Assembly: GCA_022822785.1 (NCBI GenBank)
Contig: JAJEAL010000027.1
Coordinates: forward strand, 1-39,460
Origin: Candidatus Poribacteria bacterium
Lineage (GTDB): Bacteria > Poribacteria > WGA-4E > PCPOR2b
Reading direction: 5' to 3'
DNA: 39,460 bases
Shown: positions 25,831 to 35,900 of the stretch, one piece after another
Position numbering within the stretch: position 1 is the stretch's first letter
How the letters are laid out: each line of letters starts with the position of its first letter
Program-made: the position numbers and the translations under genes
Notes under the pieces: generated by a model
Told to the model about the DNA's origin: nothing
Databases searched by the model: none
Seen by the model: the letters and a program-made list of their open reading frames with translations, nothing else

Positions 25831-28800
25831 ATGGAAAATCAGATCCAAGAACGCGCAGCACAGTCGGGAAACCTAAACAATTTTGATGCAATTTCAATCC
25901 GGATTGCTTCACCAGAATATATTAAGGAATGGTCAAAAAAGACAGCGTGCCACCAACGGACCAGTGGATGTGCGACAGGTGACTGTGCATGTGGCGAAGT
26001 ACGGAAACCTGAAACGATTAACTATCGTACATTTCGTCCCGAACGAGACGGCTTGTTCTGTGAGGCGATTTTTGGGCCACAAAAGGATTGGGAGTGTGGA
26101 TGTGGTAAGTACAAACGAATTAAACATCGGGGGGTAATATGTGACCGATGCGGTGTTGAAGTTACCCAGCAGAAAGTGCGCCGAGAGCGGATGGGATATA
26201 TTGAATTAGCAGCGCCGGTCTCGCACATCTGGTTCTTTAAGGGCCTACCTTCGCGGATCGGGTTGTTTTTAGACCTCCCATTCCGTGACGTTGAGCGCGT
26301 CATCTATTTCGAGTCTTTCATTGTATTAGAAGTTACCGACCCGGACTGCGGCTTGGAGGAAAACCAACTCCTGACAGAGGAAGAATACACGAAGTACCAC
26401 GCTGAATTTCCCGATGGCTTCCGTGTCGGCATGGGCGCCGATGCAGTTCGAGAACTGCTAGAACGGATTGATTTAGACAAGGAAATCAAAGCCTTACGCG
26501 CAGAACTTGAGGAGACCTCAAGCAAGCAAAAATCTCGGAAACTAACCAAACGGTTGACACTGTTCATGGGCTTTAAGAAGTCAGGAAATCAGCCACATTG
26601 GATGATTCTTACCGTGATTCCGGTAATTCCCCCCGACCTGCGTCCGTTGGTTGCTCTTGATGGCGGACGATTTGCCACTAGCGATTTGAACGACCTGTAT
26701 CGACGCGTCATTAATCGAAATAATCGTCTAAAACGACTGATGGAGCTCCGGGCACCAGAGGTTATCATCCGCAATGAGAAACGGATGCTCCAGGAAGCCG
26801 TAGATGCGTTGTTGGACAATGGTCGTCACGGTCGCATGGTACGTGGACCGGGCAATCGTCCACTGAAATCGCTTTCCGATATGCTTAAGGGCAAACCGGG
26901 ACGTTTTCGCCAAAACCTGCTTGGAAAGCGTGTAGACTATTCCGGGCGGACGGTTATTGTGGTTGGACCAGAACTTCAGTTGCATCAGTGTGGTTTGCCG
27001 AAGAAGATGGCGTTGGAGCTGTTTAAGCCGTTCATTATTCACAAGCTGCAGGCGAAAGGCTATGCCCATACTATCAAACGCGCTAAAAATATGGCGGAGC
27101 AGGTTTCGCCGGAGGTGTGGGAAGTGTTGGAAGAGGTGATTGATGAGCACCCCGTGCTCCTAAACCGTGCCCCAACGCTACACCGACTTGGCATTCAGGC
27201 GTTCCAACCGGTGCTCGTGGAAGGAAAAGCGATACGAATCAATCCACTGGTATGTGAAGCCTTCAATGCAGATTTCGATGGCGATCAGATGGCAGTACAT
27301 GTGCCACTAAGCGTTGAGGCACAGGTGGAAGCGAAGCTCTTGATGATGGCAACGCGCAACCTACTCAAACCCGCGCACGGTGGTGCTATTACGGTGCCGA
27401 ACCGAGATGTCGCGCTCGGGATTAGCTTCCTCACAAAGGCTGTTCCAGAGGAAGATTGGGAGAAAGTGTGTAAGGTGCCAGTTCCAGGAGTCTATCGAAA
27501 TACGGAAGAGATTATCCTTGCACACGATTGTGGTGCTCTTGGGCTCCACGATCCGGTAAAGCTCTATTTTAATGGTGCAGAAGAGCCAATCGGAACAACC
27601 GTGGGACGTGTAATCTTTAATCAGGTTATTCCCAATGAGCTGCTGTTCACAGATGCCGAGACGCAACAAGAGCTGCCATTTGTCAATCAAGAAATGGGTT
27701 CCCGCGATCTCTCAGACTTGGTGTCTCGTGCTTTTGAGGAGTTAGGCAATCGCCAAACCGTAGAGTTCATAGATGATTTGAAGCGACTCGGTTTCCATTA
27801 TGCAACGCTAGGTGGGATTTCTATCGCCATGCAGGATATGATCATTCCGCATCAGAAGACGGAATTGATAGAGGAAGCATGGAAACAGGTTGAGCAGATC
27901 GACGCCGATTACCAGCGAGGCGACATGGGGATGAGCGAGGGTGAACGGTACAACAAAGTGATTGACATCTGGCATCGACTAATTGAACAGATCGAAACTG
28001 CCCTGTTTGATGGACTTGAACAAGGGCGTGATGATGAGATTGAGGGGTTCAATCCCGTTCATATCATGGTGGATTCGGGCGCTATTTCCCGGAGTAAACG
28101 GGATTCAATTCGTCAGCTGGCGGGGTTGCGTGGATTGATGGCAAAACCCTCCGGCGAGATTATTGAACAGCCAATTGAATCTTGTTTCCATGAAGGGCTA
28201 TCGGTCCTTGAGTACTTCATTTCGACACACGGTGCGCGGAAAGGACTCGCTGATACCGCGATTAAGACAGCGAGTAGCGGTTACCTGACACGGAAGCTGG
28301 TCGATGTCGCACAAGATGTCATGATAACAATTGTGGACTGTGAAACGCTTGGTGGGGTGACCAAGACAACCGACGAAGAGGAGGAAAGCCCATTCTCGGA
28401 ACGGATTTTCGGGCGTACAGCCGCAGAAGACATCATCGACTTAAGTACAGGTGAGGTGCTGGTGCCAAAGGATGAGGCGATTACACAGCAGGTCGCACAG
28501 CAAATTGAGGCAATTGGTATCCCTGAAGTCCGTGTCCGGTCTGTGCTGACGTGTGAAGCCCGATACGGCGCGTGTGCAAAATGTTACGGTACCGACTTAA
28601 CTAGTGGTCATCTGGTAGATGTGGGAGAGGCTATCGGTATCATCGCAGCCCAATCAATCGGAGAACCAGGCACCCAGTTAACGATGCGGACGTTCCACAC
28701 AGGGGGTACGGTCAGTGGTGGAGGTTCCCAATCGAAGATTGAGGCTCGACATGATGGGACCGCCCAATATTACAATGTTAGATTTATTGAACGGCCCCGA

Positions 28801-30141
28801 TCCGATCAGGATTCAAATCAACCGGTCGAAGCTAATGTAGCATCAGAAGATCAACAACCCGATGCAGAAACAGAAAGGGTTGTCGTTTCCCGAAATGCAC
28901 AAATCCGGATCATTGATGCGAATGGATATACGGTAGAGCGGCATACTGCTGATGTCGGCGCACGATTGTACATCGAAGATGGGCAGCCAGTGACGAAAGG
29001 GGATGCCCAAAATGGCGTAGATGCCACCTTGTTGTTTGAGTGGGATCCGTATCAAGTGCCGATTCTGACAGAGCACGCCGGGCACGTCGTGTTCAAGAAT
29101 ATTGTTGAGGGCAAAACCGTACAGGAACAAAAAACCACCTCGGCAGAATGGGTCATTGTTGAACATAGAGGCGAAGATCAGCCACAAATTGAGATTCATG
29201 ATGACGCCGGGGAAGCTTTGATTAGCTATCAAATGCCGACAGGGGCGCACCTTTCAGTTAGGGATGGGGTGCAAGTAGAACCGGGAGCAGTCTTGGCACG
29301 GTTGCCGCGTGAAAAAGGGCAAAGTCGAGACATCGTGACCGGTCTACCCCGAGTCACAGAACTCTTGGAGGCACGAAGGCCAAAGGACGCTGCTGTCATT
29401 TCCAAGATTGAAGGGTTTGTCGAATTAGAGAACGCTAGCCGTGGCGCACGACTTCTTCGCGTAGTGGACGAGGACTTTCAGGAGAGCCATCGCATTCCAC
29501 AAGGCAAGCACCTTATTGTCCAGAGTACTGATAAGGTAGCAGCAGGTGAGCGATTGACAGATGGCCCAATCAACCCGCACGATATCCTCGAAGTGAAAGG
29601 TGAGGAGGCGGTCCAGAGCTATTTAGTCAACGAAGTCCAAGATGTCTACAGAACACAAGGTGAGCGCATCAATGATAAGCACATTGAGGTCATTGTGCGA
29701 CAGATGATGAGTAAGGTCAAAATTGGTGATCCGGGGGATACCGAATTTCTTGAAGAAGAGGAAATAGATCGGGCGGCTTTCAATCGGGCGAATCGTCAAG
29801 TGATTGAAAACGGTGGTCGCCCTGCCACAGCTGAATCGATTTTACAGGGAATCACAAAGGCCTCGTTATCCACGGAAAGCTTCATCTCTGCTGCTTCATT
29901 CCAGCAAACGACCAATGTGTTAACGAGAGCTTCAGCCATCGGTAAGCGAGATCGGCTCGTCGGTCTGAAGGAAAACGTCATTATGGGGCATCTCATCCCT
30001 GCGGGAACAGGGGTGTCTAAATTCCGGAAGATTCGCGCTTTGCCCACAGAAGATGCACAACTTCAGGCCGATGAAGATTTGCAGGAACCTGAATTGGCTG
30101 ATTCTCTGTCAGCGCAGGTCGATGAGCCAGCAGCCGATTGA
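25831..30141 (+). CDS. rpoC: DNA-directed RNA polymerase subunit beta-prime
   Basis: A 1436-residue beta-prime subunit. The first zinc site has Cys89, 91, 104 and 107 (CGCGKYKR...CDRCG). The catalytic magnesium motif is [12 protein letters not shown]; the second zinc site uses a Cys in VDCETLGG and three in [13 protein letters not shown] long insertion of sandwich-hybrid type follows the trigger-loop region, as in E. coli. Unusually, an insert of about 18 residues (36-54) with Cys40, His41, Cys47, Cys52 and Cys54 separates the conserved EWS from [12 protein letters not shown]; the frame is intact on both sides. Transcribed with rpoB; ATG preceded by GAGGGAG-like purines. Confidence 0.98.
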   Translation: MENQIQERAAQSGNLNNFDAISIRIASPEYIKEWSKKTACHQRTSGCATGDCACGEVRKPETINYRTFRPERDGLFCEAIFGPQKDWECGCGKYKRIKHRGVICDRCGVEVTQQKVRRERMGYIELAAPVSHIWFFKGLPSRIGLFLDLPFRDVERVIYFESFIVLEVTDPDCGLEENQLLTEEEYTKYHAEFPDGFRVGMGADAVRELLERIDLDKEIKALRAELEETSSKQKSRKLTKRLTLFMGFKKSGNQPHWMILTVIPVIPPDLRPLVALDGGRFATSDLNDLYRRVINRNNRLKRLMELRAPEVIIRNEKRMLQEAVDALLDNGRHGRMVRGPGNRPLKSLSDMLKGKPGRFRQNLLGKRVDYSGRTVIVVGPELQLHQCGLPKKMALELFKPFIIHKLQAKGYAHTIKRAKNMAEQVSPEVWEVLEEVIDEHPVLLNRAPTLHRLGIQAFQPVLVEGKAIRINPLVCEAFNADFDGDQMAVHVPLSVEAQVEAKLLMMATRNLLKPAHGGAITVPNRDVALGISFLTKAVPEEDWEKVCKVPVPGVYRNTEEIILAHDCGALGLHDPVKLYFNGAEEPIGTTVGRVIFNQVIPNELLFTDAETQQELPFVNQEMGSRDLSDLVSRAFEELGNRQTVEFIDDLKRLGFHYATLGGISIAMQDMIIPHQKTELIEEAWKQVEQIDADYQRGDMGMSEGERYNKVIDIWHRLIEQIETALFDGLEQGRDDEIEGFNPVHIMVDSGAISRSKRDSIRQLAGLRGLMAKPSGEIIEQPIESCFHEGLSVLEYFISTHGARKGLADTAIKTASSGYLTRKLVDVAQDVMITIVDCETLGGVTKTTDEEEESPFSERIFGRTAAEDIIDLSTGEVLVPKDEAITQQVAQQIEAIGIPEVRVRSVLTCEARYGACAKCYGTDLTSGHLVDVGEAIGIIAAQSIGEPGTQLTMRTFHTGGTVSGGGSQSKIEARHDGTAQYYNVRFIERPRSDQDSNQPVEANVASEDQQPDAETERVVVSRNAQIRIIDANGYTVERHTADVGARLYIEDGQPVTKGDAQNGVDATLLFEWDPYQVPILTEHAGHVVFKNIVEGKTVQEQKTTSAEWVIVEHRGEDQPQIEIHDDAGEALISYQMPTGAHLSVRDGVQVEPGAVLARLPREKGQSRDIVTGLPRVTELLEARRPKDAAVISKIEGFVELENASRGARLLRVVDEDFQESHRIPQGKHLIVQSTDKVAAGERLTDGPINPHDILEVKGEEAVQSYLVNEVQDVYRTQGERINDKHIEVIVRQMMSKVKIGDPGDTEFLEEEEIDRAAFNRANRQVIENGGRPATAESILQGITKASLSTESFISAASFQQTTNVLTRASAIGKRDRLVGLKENVIMGHLIPAGTGVSKFRKIRALPTEDAQLQADEDLQEPELADSLSAQVDEPAAD

Positions 30142-30192
30142 GGTTACACCGGCGAGGGGCTTGAAAAACGACTCTCTCAGTATGCACGATAA

Positions 30193-31032
30193 CTACTCAG
30201 CGATTGAGAGAAAGTCGTCCAATTCCGTCCATGAGTCGATGAGTAGGATAGTTCCTTGATAGGATAGGGACGGATTGAATCGTACTCCTTCGTGGAGTCG
30301 TTGGGTTGGGAGGCGAAACCGCTCAACCGTTTCCATCGCCGTGCGGTTTTGCCCAATTAGCACCCCTAAATCTGCATCGAGGATAGCCAGAAAATCTGAG
30401 ATTGAATCTCCAACGTACGCTGTTCGAATTACTCCCCCGTCCCCGGTTTCACCGGGGGCCGGGGGATTTTTTTTATGCTCCCTAAACTTCCTCAGCTTAT
30501 CCCGCGCCGAAACAACATGGAGGTGAATCTCCCCGGTCGACCTTCCTGCTGCATCGTAGACCAAACTGTTGGTGATTACCTGATCGTATAACCCCGCTGT
30601 TGCACCCTGAATCAAAGCCACCGACCAATTGGCGGACAAAATCTCAACTTCAACGCCGCTTACTCGCATGGCGGATAGCACCCGGTCAACCCCCGGTTTC
30701 TTAACGACATTCCGTCCAGCTGCGTCTAACCCTTCTTTCGTAAGCCCCGACAAAAATCCTTTTGCCATCACCCGTTGTATGGATGCTGTTTCCAGCGCTT
30801 CAAAGCTCTTTAGGTAATCGACTAGTGAATGCTGATGGTTCAACCACGCATCACAAACTCGTTGATACCGCGTCAAATACCACTGCACCATCTCCTGCCA
30901 AGCTGCGAGAAACTGTTCCTTTTCACCCCGACGGGTATCCGCTGCTGTATACACAAGGGTGCTAATAGTATCTCTCTCCGATATCGTTTCGTCAAAATCG
31001 GTGATAAGTTTGTCGATTGGATATTTTGGCAT
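30193..31032 (-). CDS. HAD-superfamily phosphatase (MtnX/SerB-like)
   Basis: A 279-residue phosphohydrolase of the haloacid dehalogenase superfamily. Motif I is TDFDETIS (Asp12 nucleophile, Asp14), motif II includes Ser133 (SANWS), motif III Lys179, and motif IV GDSISD (Asp209, Asp213). A helical cap of C1 type lies between motifs I and II. The closest well-known relatives are phosphoserine- and MtnX-like phosphatases, but the substrate is not determined. It starts 22 bp after the hydroxyacid dehydrogenase stop on the same strand, so an operon is likely; it converges on rpoC. Confidence 0.8.
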   Translation of the reverse strand: MPKYPIDKLITDFDETISERDTISTLVYTAADTRRGEKEQFLAAWQEMVQWYLTRYQRVCDAWLNHQHSLVDYLKSFEALETASIQRVMAKGFLSGLTKEGLDAAGRNVVKKPGVDRVLSAMRVSGVEVEILSANWSVALIQGATAGLYDQVITNSLVYDAAGRSTGEIHLHVVSARDKLRKFREHKKNPPAPGETGDGGVIRTAYVGDSISDFLAILDADLGVLIGQNRTAMETVERFRLPTQRLHEGVRFNPSLSYQGTILLIDSWTELDDFLSIAE

Positions 31033-31054
31033 ACAGTGTTGTTTGTCGGTGAAG

Positions 31055-32077
31055 TTACCGCGGCTTGAATTGCACCACTAATTTTTCCGCCCACGCCCGA
31101 TTCGCATCAATAGTCCGTCCGGCGTTGTGCGGCGTGTGGACGACATTATGGCGTCCCAAGAGTGGATCGTCTAACGGAAGCGGCTCGACCTCCCACACAT
31201 CGGCGGCAAGGCTCAGTTCGTCGGCAAGTACCCGCTTGCGTAACGCTTCCATATCGCAAATCCCTGCACGGGTTACGAGAACCACGAGACAGCCGCTCGG
31301 CAGCGCGTTGATATGCTCTGCGGTGACAATGCCGCGCGTGGATTCTAGTAAAGGCACCATCGGTACGAATATTTCAGCGTCTTTAACCAGTTCGGAAAGA
31401 TGCCATTCCTTCCGAGAACCCGCACGGTGAAAACAGGGTTCGCTGGCATACGGATCCCAGACCGCTACATCTGCTCCCAACATATTCACAAAGCTGGCAT
31501 AGCGACTGCTAATATTTCCTGCACCAACAATGCGTACCCGTTTGCCCGCAATTGTACCACTGGTAAAGTTTGAGTCATCACCAAATTGATGTCCACGCCC
31601 GCCTGGAGTACCCATGCCGTTGGGTGCTTCGTAGTCCCAAGGTACGAGGCTGCTAAGAATCGCACGATGTAGTTGTGGGATACGGCGCAATCCGCACAGC
31701 GTCAACGCAAGCCCGTACTCCGCCACCGTTTGTCCCCAAAACCCCTCGGTCGGTTGATTATAAATCGTAATTCCCGTTTGTTGGATATGCTCCTGAATCG
31801 GTTCTTCTGATATACTGCTACCGTAGCTACCTTGGAAGGTCGCCTCCTCTAGCCCCGTAAAACGCTGCAAACACTCCAGCGTTACGGGTACGCTAAGGGA
31901 GGCAAGCCGTTTAATTTCAGCGGGATTTGAAGCAATCTCACCGATTTTTCGCTCATCGCTGGGGTCGAGACGAATAAATTCGACTTCTCCCTGCGCCTGC
32001 CACAGTGTGTGGAAATGCTCGGCTGCAAAGGGCCAAACGCCGTCAAAACGAGGATGGACGGCAATTAAGCTGCTCAT
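31055..32077 (-). CDS. D-isomer-specific 2-hydroxyacid dehydrogenase
   Basis: A 340-residue NAD(P)-dependent dehydrogenase. The Rossmann loop VGAGNISSRYA is at 184-194, catalytic Arg270 is in VTRAG, the acidic residue is in DVWEVEP (about 296-298), and the catalytic His317 is in HTPHNAGRT. This family reduces 2-keto acids or oxidises D-2-hydroxyacids; the substrate is unknown. AAAGGAG precedes the ATG. A mobile repeat (32104-32245) lies 26 bp upstream. It is followed closely by the HAD phosphatase, and preceded by a Gfo/Idh/MocA gene on the same strand. Confidence 0.93.
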   Translation of the reverse strand: MSSLIAVHPRFDGVWPFAAEHFHTLWQAQGEVEFIRLDPSDERKIGEIASNPAEIKRLASLSVPVTLECLQRFTGLEEATFQGSYGSSISEEPIQEHIQQTGITIYNQPTEGFWGQTVAEYGLALTLCGLRRIPQLHRAILSSLVPWDYEAPNGMGTPGGRGHQFGDDSNFTSGTIAGKRVRIVGAGNISSRYASFVNMLGADVAVWDPYASEPCFHRAGSRKEWHLSELVKDAEIFVPMVPLLESTRGIVTAEHINALPSGCLVVLVTRAGICDMEALRKRVLADELSLAADVWEVEPLPLDDPLLGRHNVVHTPHNAGRTIDANRAWAEKLVVQFKPR

Positions 32078-32103
32078 TAATTAATGCTCCTTTCTAATAC
32101 CAA

Positions 32104-32245
32104 TAGGACTTACGCAGTTGAATGGTCAAAACCAACCCCCCCTGCCCCCCTTATCAAGGGGGTAGGTCGGCGATTCATCACCACCGGACACCGTTGCTAA
32201 TGCCTGATAAATCAGGCACCTACAATCTGAAGTGTGTCACTCCTA
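32104..32245. mobile_element. MITE-like palindromic element, copy 3
   Basis: A 142-bp element nearly identical in structure to the one at 6222-6354. It begins TAGGACTTACGCAGTTGAA, ends GTGTGTCACTCCTA, and is flanked by a perfect 5-bp direct repeat ACCAA at 32099-32103 and 32246-32250. It contains a CCCCCTT/AAGGGGG hairpin, a partly decayed GGCGAT/ATCACC hairpin, and GCCTGATAAATCAGGC at 32202-32217. It is non-coding and lies between the Gfo/Idh/MocA stop and the hydroxyacid dehydrogenase start, so it may separate these genes into two transcripts. Confidence 0.85.
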
Positions 32246-32368
32246 ACCAATTTCCAATCGCTCCCCCGCTCACTCTAATTGACCATGGACTCTTGCGGGA
32301 AGGTTAGTAATTTGGTCGAAAAAACGGATCTTTTCGATCGATGTTCGGTATATGCCACGTGGTCGGAG

Positions 32369-33427
32369 TTAAACGCCTGTAAATAATCTAATATAAGTCC
32401 GAGCAACCTTCAAATCTTCCAACCCTTCCTCCGAGGTGCAGGGCGGATCTGCCTCTCCCTTGATAGCGGTCACAAAGTTAATCGCTTGTTGCCGCATGGC
32501 GTGGACTGAAGGGAGGTGTGGCACGAGGACCTCTGGGGTGGTGCCGTTGCCGGGATCGCGCAGTATCTCAACACGACCGGCGCGGTTAGTGGCCAATGGT
32601 GCCGGCAAGTCAATTTTCAGGTAACCCCGCTCAAAACATACCAGCGCAGATTCTTGCCAGTCGATCGTTGTGCTGTAGGGAGACATTTCGATAGTGCAAG
32701 CGATCCCGTTCTCGCTCCGACCTACCAATAGTACACCAGACGGATCGGCGTGAGTAACCGTATAGGGCTCTCCAAGCAGATAACGCATTAGATTAATCTG
32801 ATGGATGTAGTAGTTGACGAAGCCGTTATACTGATTGCGGACCTCGTCATTCATATCTGCGGCGGGCGGATCCCATTCTAGTGAGGGCGGTGGGGAATCA
32901 TCTTGAATCAGTTCGTTAAAACCGCCCGCAATCCAATCCCCGGAGGGCATCAGGATACGAACATAGGTCACTTTTCCAAGTTCACCTGAAGCTTTGAGGC
33001 GGTCGATTTCGGTCTTTGCATACATCGTCGCGGGATCACTGCGCTTGTGATAGCCGATCATGTGCCATGTTCCGCTCCTCTTCACCGCATCCACAATTTT
33101 TTCACCCGCTTCGATAGACGCCGCAAGCGGTTTTTCCGTAAAGACAGGCACGCCTGCCTTGAGAAGTTCAGGAACAAGTATCCCATATCGACCGAAAGGT
33201 TGAGCAGCCACAATCCCGTCCAATGCTTCGTTTTGCAACATCTCTTCGTGTGTTGGGTAGCTGGTCGGGATGCCGTAGCGAGCGGCGACCTTTCGGCGCA
33301 ACGGCTCACGTATCTCCGCAATGGCAACCACCTGACAGATATCTAGATTCGCATAGTTCTTCAGGTGAGCGCATTGACCCATGTTGCCGACGCCGACGAA
33401 TCCAATTTTAACCTTCTGGTCTGACAT
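32369..33427 (-). CDS. Gfo/Idh/MocA family oxidoreductase
   Basis: A 352-residue NAD(P)-dependent dehydrogenase of sugars, inositols or similar compounds. The Rossmann motif GVGNMG is at 12-17, the EKP motif at 98-100, and His209 (YYIHQINL) sits where the family catalytic His is expected. The C-terminal alpha/beta domain is complete. Substrate unknown. A promoter with TTGACC and TAAGAT 17 bp apart (33517-33545) lies upstream, divergent from the next gene. Confidence 0.93.
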   Translation of the reverse strand: MSDQKVKIGFVGVGNMGQCAHLKNYANLDICQVVAIAEIREPLRRKVAARYGIPTSYPTHEEMLQNEALDGIVAAQPFGRYGILVPELLKAGVPVFTEKPLAASIEAGEKIVDAVKRSGTWHMIGYHKRSDPATMYAKTEIDRLKASGELGKVTYVRILMPSGDWIAGGFNELIQDDSPPPSLEWDPPAADMNDEVRNQYNGFVNYYIHQINLMRYLLGEPYTVTHADPSGVLLVGRSENGIACTIEMSPYSTTIDWQESALVCFERGYLKIDLPAPLATNRAGRVEILRDPGNGTTPEVLVPHLPSVHAMRQQAINFVTAIKGEADPPCTSEEGLEDLKVARTYIRLFTGV

Positions 33428-33516
33428 ATTATAATTCCTTCTTGTTCTATGAGTCTCCTAGGTCGATCATCAATGAACCAGTGGCTTTCACGTTTCACGC
33501 GTCACGCCTACAATAT

Positions 33517-33545
33517 ATCTTATCAAAATTATCAGAGACGGTCAA
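33517..33545 (-). promoter_or_regulatory. Promoter of the Gfo/Idh/MocA gene
   Basis: On the minus strand TTGACC (33540-33545) and TAAGAT (33517-33522) are separated by 17 bp, about 90 bp before the start codon at 33427. Confidence 0.6.
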
Positions 33546-33575
33546 TCTCAAAGTAGGCAGCTGTCCGTAACGGTA

Positions 33576-33604
33576 TTGACAAATTCCCTTAATGTCCTTA
33601 TAAT
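33576..33604 (+). promoter_or_regulatory. Perfect-consensus sigma-70 promoter
   Basis: TTGACA at 33576-33581 and TATAAT at 33599-33604 with exactly 17 bp between, the full housekeeping consensus. The downstream Ldh_2 gene starts at 33684, giving a leader of about 75 nt. Confidence 0.9.
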
Positions 33605-33683
33605 GGAGATGAATCCGAATGAACTTATTGAATCAGCCGCGAATCGTTAATTTACAATCGACTATAAACAGAGGAGGTCGATA

Positions 33684-34742
33684 ATGCCAGTCTTCACCGC
33701 GGAGGTCTTGGCGCAAACGTGCTTGAAGGTGTTTCGTGCTATGGGTATCTCCGATGAAGAATCTGAAGTTGTGACACGTTCCATGGTTGATGCCAATCTC
33801 GTTGGACATGATTCACACGGGGTCATTCATTTACCTAAATATGTGGATGAGATTGAGACAGCCCTAATTCGACCGGGAGCGACAATCGAGGTGAAACGCG
33901 AGTCTCCGTCCATGGCAGTCCTCGATGGAAATTGGGGGTTTGGACCCGTGATCGCGACACATGCCATGGAATTAGCAATTGAAAAGGCAAAAGCGACCGA
34001 TGTTAGCACGATCACTATCTCCCGCTGTAATGAGACCGGTAGATTAGGGGGATATGTGCTGATTGCAGCGGCGGAGAATATGATCGGGATTGTGACTGTG
34101 AACGACCACGGCGGCGGTCAAAATGTCGCGCCTTATGGAGGGATTGAGGGACGGCTATCGACCAATCCGCTGGCTTGTGCCATCCCGGTTGGGGGACGCG
34201 AGCCTGTTCTGTTGGATATGTCTACCAGTGTGGTCGCAGCGGGGAAAGTACGGGTGCAACGACATCGGCAGGAACCCACCCCGGAGGGGTGGATTATTGA
34301 TGCCGCCGGAAAGCCGACAACCAACGTCGAGGATTTTTATGGCCCTCCCCCCGGTGCGTTGCTGCCTTTTGGAGGAATTGCTGCACAAAAAGGATTCGGA
34401 CTCAGTATTGTTGTCGATATCCTCTCAGGCGCGTTGAGCGGTGCGGGGTGCACCCGCCACGGCGAGTCAAGGGTGGGCAATGGCGTGTTCATCACAGTCA
34501 TTAATATCGCCAGTTTTGTCGACCTATCAGATTTCAATGCGGAGGTCAACCGCTTCATCGACTACATCAAGTCTGCCCAATGTTTGCCCGGCGTCGAGGC
34601 TATCCGTATCCCCGGTGAGCGTGGTAGGGGTGAACAAGAGAGACGAGAGCGGGAGGGAATCTTTGTTGAAGATAGCACGTGGAAGCAGATTCAAGGAGTT
34701 ATGCAAAAATATCAACTTCCAATCCCCGATTCGTTGAGGTAG
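33684..34742 (+). CDS. Malate/L-lactate/ureidoglycolate dehydrogenase family (Ldh_2)
   Basis: A 352-residue NAD(P)-dependent dehydrogenase of the Ldh_2 family, which oxidises 2-hydroxyacids such as L-malate, L-lactate, sulfolactate or ureidoglycolate. The conserved GHDSHGV block has His42 and His45; VNDHGGG and PYGG follow, then the nucleotide-binding LSTNPLACAIP and LLDMSTSV. The substrate is open. A strong GAGGAGG ribosome-binding site is about 8 bp upstream and the promoter matches consensus, so expression may be high. It is divergent from the Gfo/Idh/MocA gene and convergent with the epimerase. Confidence 0.92.
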   Translation: MPVFTAEVLAQTCLKVFRAMGISDEESEVVTRSMVDANLVGHDSHGVIHLPKYVDEIETALIRPGATIEVKRESPSMAVLDGNWGFGPVIATHAMELAIEKAKATDVSTITISRCNETGRLGGYVLIAAAENMIGIVTVNDHGGGQNVAPYGGIEGRLSTNPLACAIPVGGREPVLLDMSTSVVAAGKVRVQRHRQEPTPEGWIIDAAGKPTTNVEDFYGPPPGALLPFGGIAAQKGFGLSIVVDILSGALSGAGCTRHGESRVGNGVFITVINIASFVDLSDFNAEVNRFIDYIKSAQCLPGVEAIRIPGERGRGEQERREREGIFVEDSTWKQIQGVMQKYQLPIPDSLR

Positions 34743-34785
34743 TCGATTGCGTTTGCGCCTCAACCTCCGAAAAATTTCCTAAACG

Positions 34786-35739
34786 TCAATCCATAACTTC
34801 CTGCTGATACCATTCCCAAAACCTACACAACCCTGTTTTGAGAGGGGTTTGAGGATTATAATCTAATAAGCGACGCGCCTTGACTATATCTGCGAAGGTA
34901 ATCTTCGGCTCGCTGAGCGGGGTTGGCGGTGTCGATAACATGGCTTTGTGACCGACCAACCTTTCGATAATTTGTACGAAATCTGTCATAAGGACAGGTT
35001 CACCGCGTCCGAGGTTGATAAGCTCATAGCCCACCGGCTTATCAAGTGCAGCAATTATCCCGTCAACGATGTCATCAATGTAGGTCCAATCGCGCTGCAT
35101 TTGTCCCCCGTTGAACAGGCCTATTTCTCGCTGCTTAATAATGCTATCTGTAACGATGAACGGCATCATATCCGGGCGTCCACGGGGACCGTAGACATTG
35201 AAGAAGCGCAGCGCTGTGAAATTCAGTCCGTGCAAATGGTGATAGGTATATCCCATCAGCTCGACCGCTCTTTTGCTCGCGGGGTAGGGGGCGAGGGGCT
35301 GATTACAGGGATCTGTTTCAACAAAGGGTAGGCGTTGCGTATTTCCGTACACAGATGAGGTGGACGCAAAGACAAAGTTTTTGACACCAATCTCACGGGC
35401 AGCTTCCAGCAGATTGATAGACCCGCCAATGTTGACATCGGTGTAGAGTTTGGCGCGTCCGATAGAGTAGCGCACGGCACCGTAGGCGGCCAAATGAACG
35501 ACTGTTTCTGGGCGCTGCTCTGCGAAAATACGATTGATAGTTTCCCCATCGCAGATGTCAGCCTCGCATGAGATACAGCGGGGGTGATTGTGCAATTGAT
35601 GGATGTTCTCCCGTTTGCGCGCTGGGTCGTAATAATCGTTGAAGTTGTCTAAGGCGATCACCCTATCGCCACGCTCCAACAACCTCTCGCAGAGATGTGA
35701 ACCGATGAAGCCTGCAGCGCCGGTGATGAGAATTTGCAA
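34786..35739 (-). CDS. Nucleotide-sugar NAD-dependent epimerase/dehydratase
   Basis: A 317-residue extended SDR. GAAGFIG is at 7-13, Asp31 binds NAD, and Ser128, Tyr152 and Lys156 (YPASK) form the catalytic set. The N-terminal DNFNDYYDPARKREN segment and RFFNVYGPRGRPDM block resemble UDP-glucuronate 4-epimerases and related UDP-sugar epimerases used for cell-surface polysaccharides. Exact sugar is not determined. Likely promoter at 35855-35884. Confidence 0.9.
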   Translation of the reverse strand: MQILITGAAGFIGSHLCERLLERGDRVIALDNFNDYYDPARKRENIHQLHNHPRCISCEADICDGETINRIFAEQRPETVVHLAAYGAVRYSIGRAKLYTDVNIGGSINLLEAAREIGVKNFVFASTSSVYGNTQRLPFVETDPCNQPLAPYPASKRAVELMGYTYHHLHGLNFTALRFFNVYGPRGRPDMMPFIVTDSIIKQREIGLFNGGQMQRDWTYIDDIVDGIIAALDKPVGYELINLGRGEPVLMTDFVQIIERLVGHKAMLSTPPTPLSEPKITFADIVKARRLLDYNPQTPLKTGLCRFWEWYQQEVMD

Positions 35740-35854
35740 GATATGCGTTCCTTTCTTTCATTCTCTGCTTCTTCGGGACAGCGACTGACATGTAGACGAG
35801 CTAGGCTTCCCGTCCCTTTTTATCGTCCAAAGGGTATGATTCCTGAATGACGCT

Positions 35855-35884
35855 ATACTATCATACGAGTGTTGGGTTGGTCAA
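35855..35884 (-). promoter_or_regulatory. Promoter of the nucleotide-sugar epimerase
   Basis: On the minus strand TTGACC (35879-35884) and TAGTAT (35855-35860) are 18 bp apart. It abuts the ribosome-binding site of the divergent small lipoprotein gene. Confidence 0.45.
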
Positions 35885-35900
35885 GGAAGGGGAATTGTAA

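Noticed and set aside
25936-25992. The beta-prime insertion read as a frameshift or assembly error
   Set aside because: Flanking conserved blocks remain in one frame and the insertion is a whole number of codons with ordinary codon use.
30160-30230. A hairpin after rpoC as a terminator
   Set aside because: The arms are long-range and overlap the HAD gene end, and there is no T-run.
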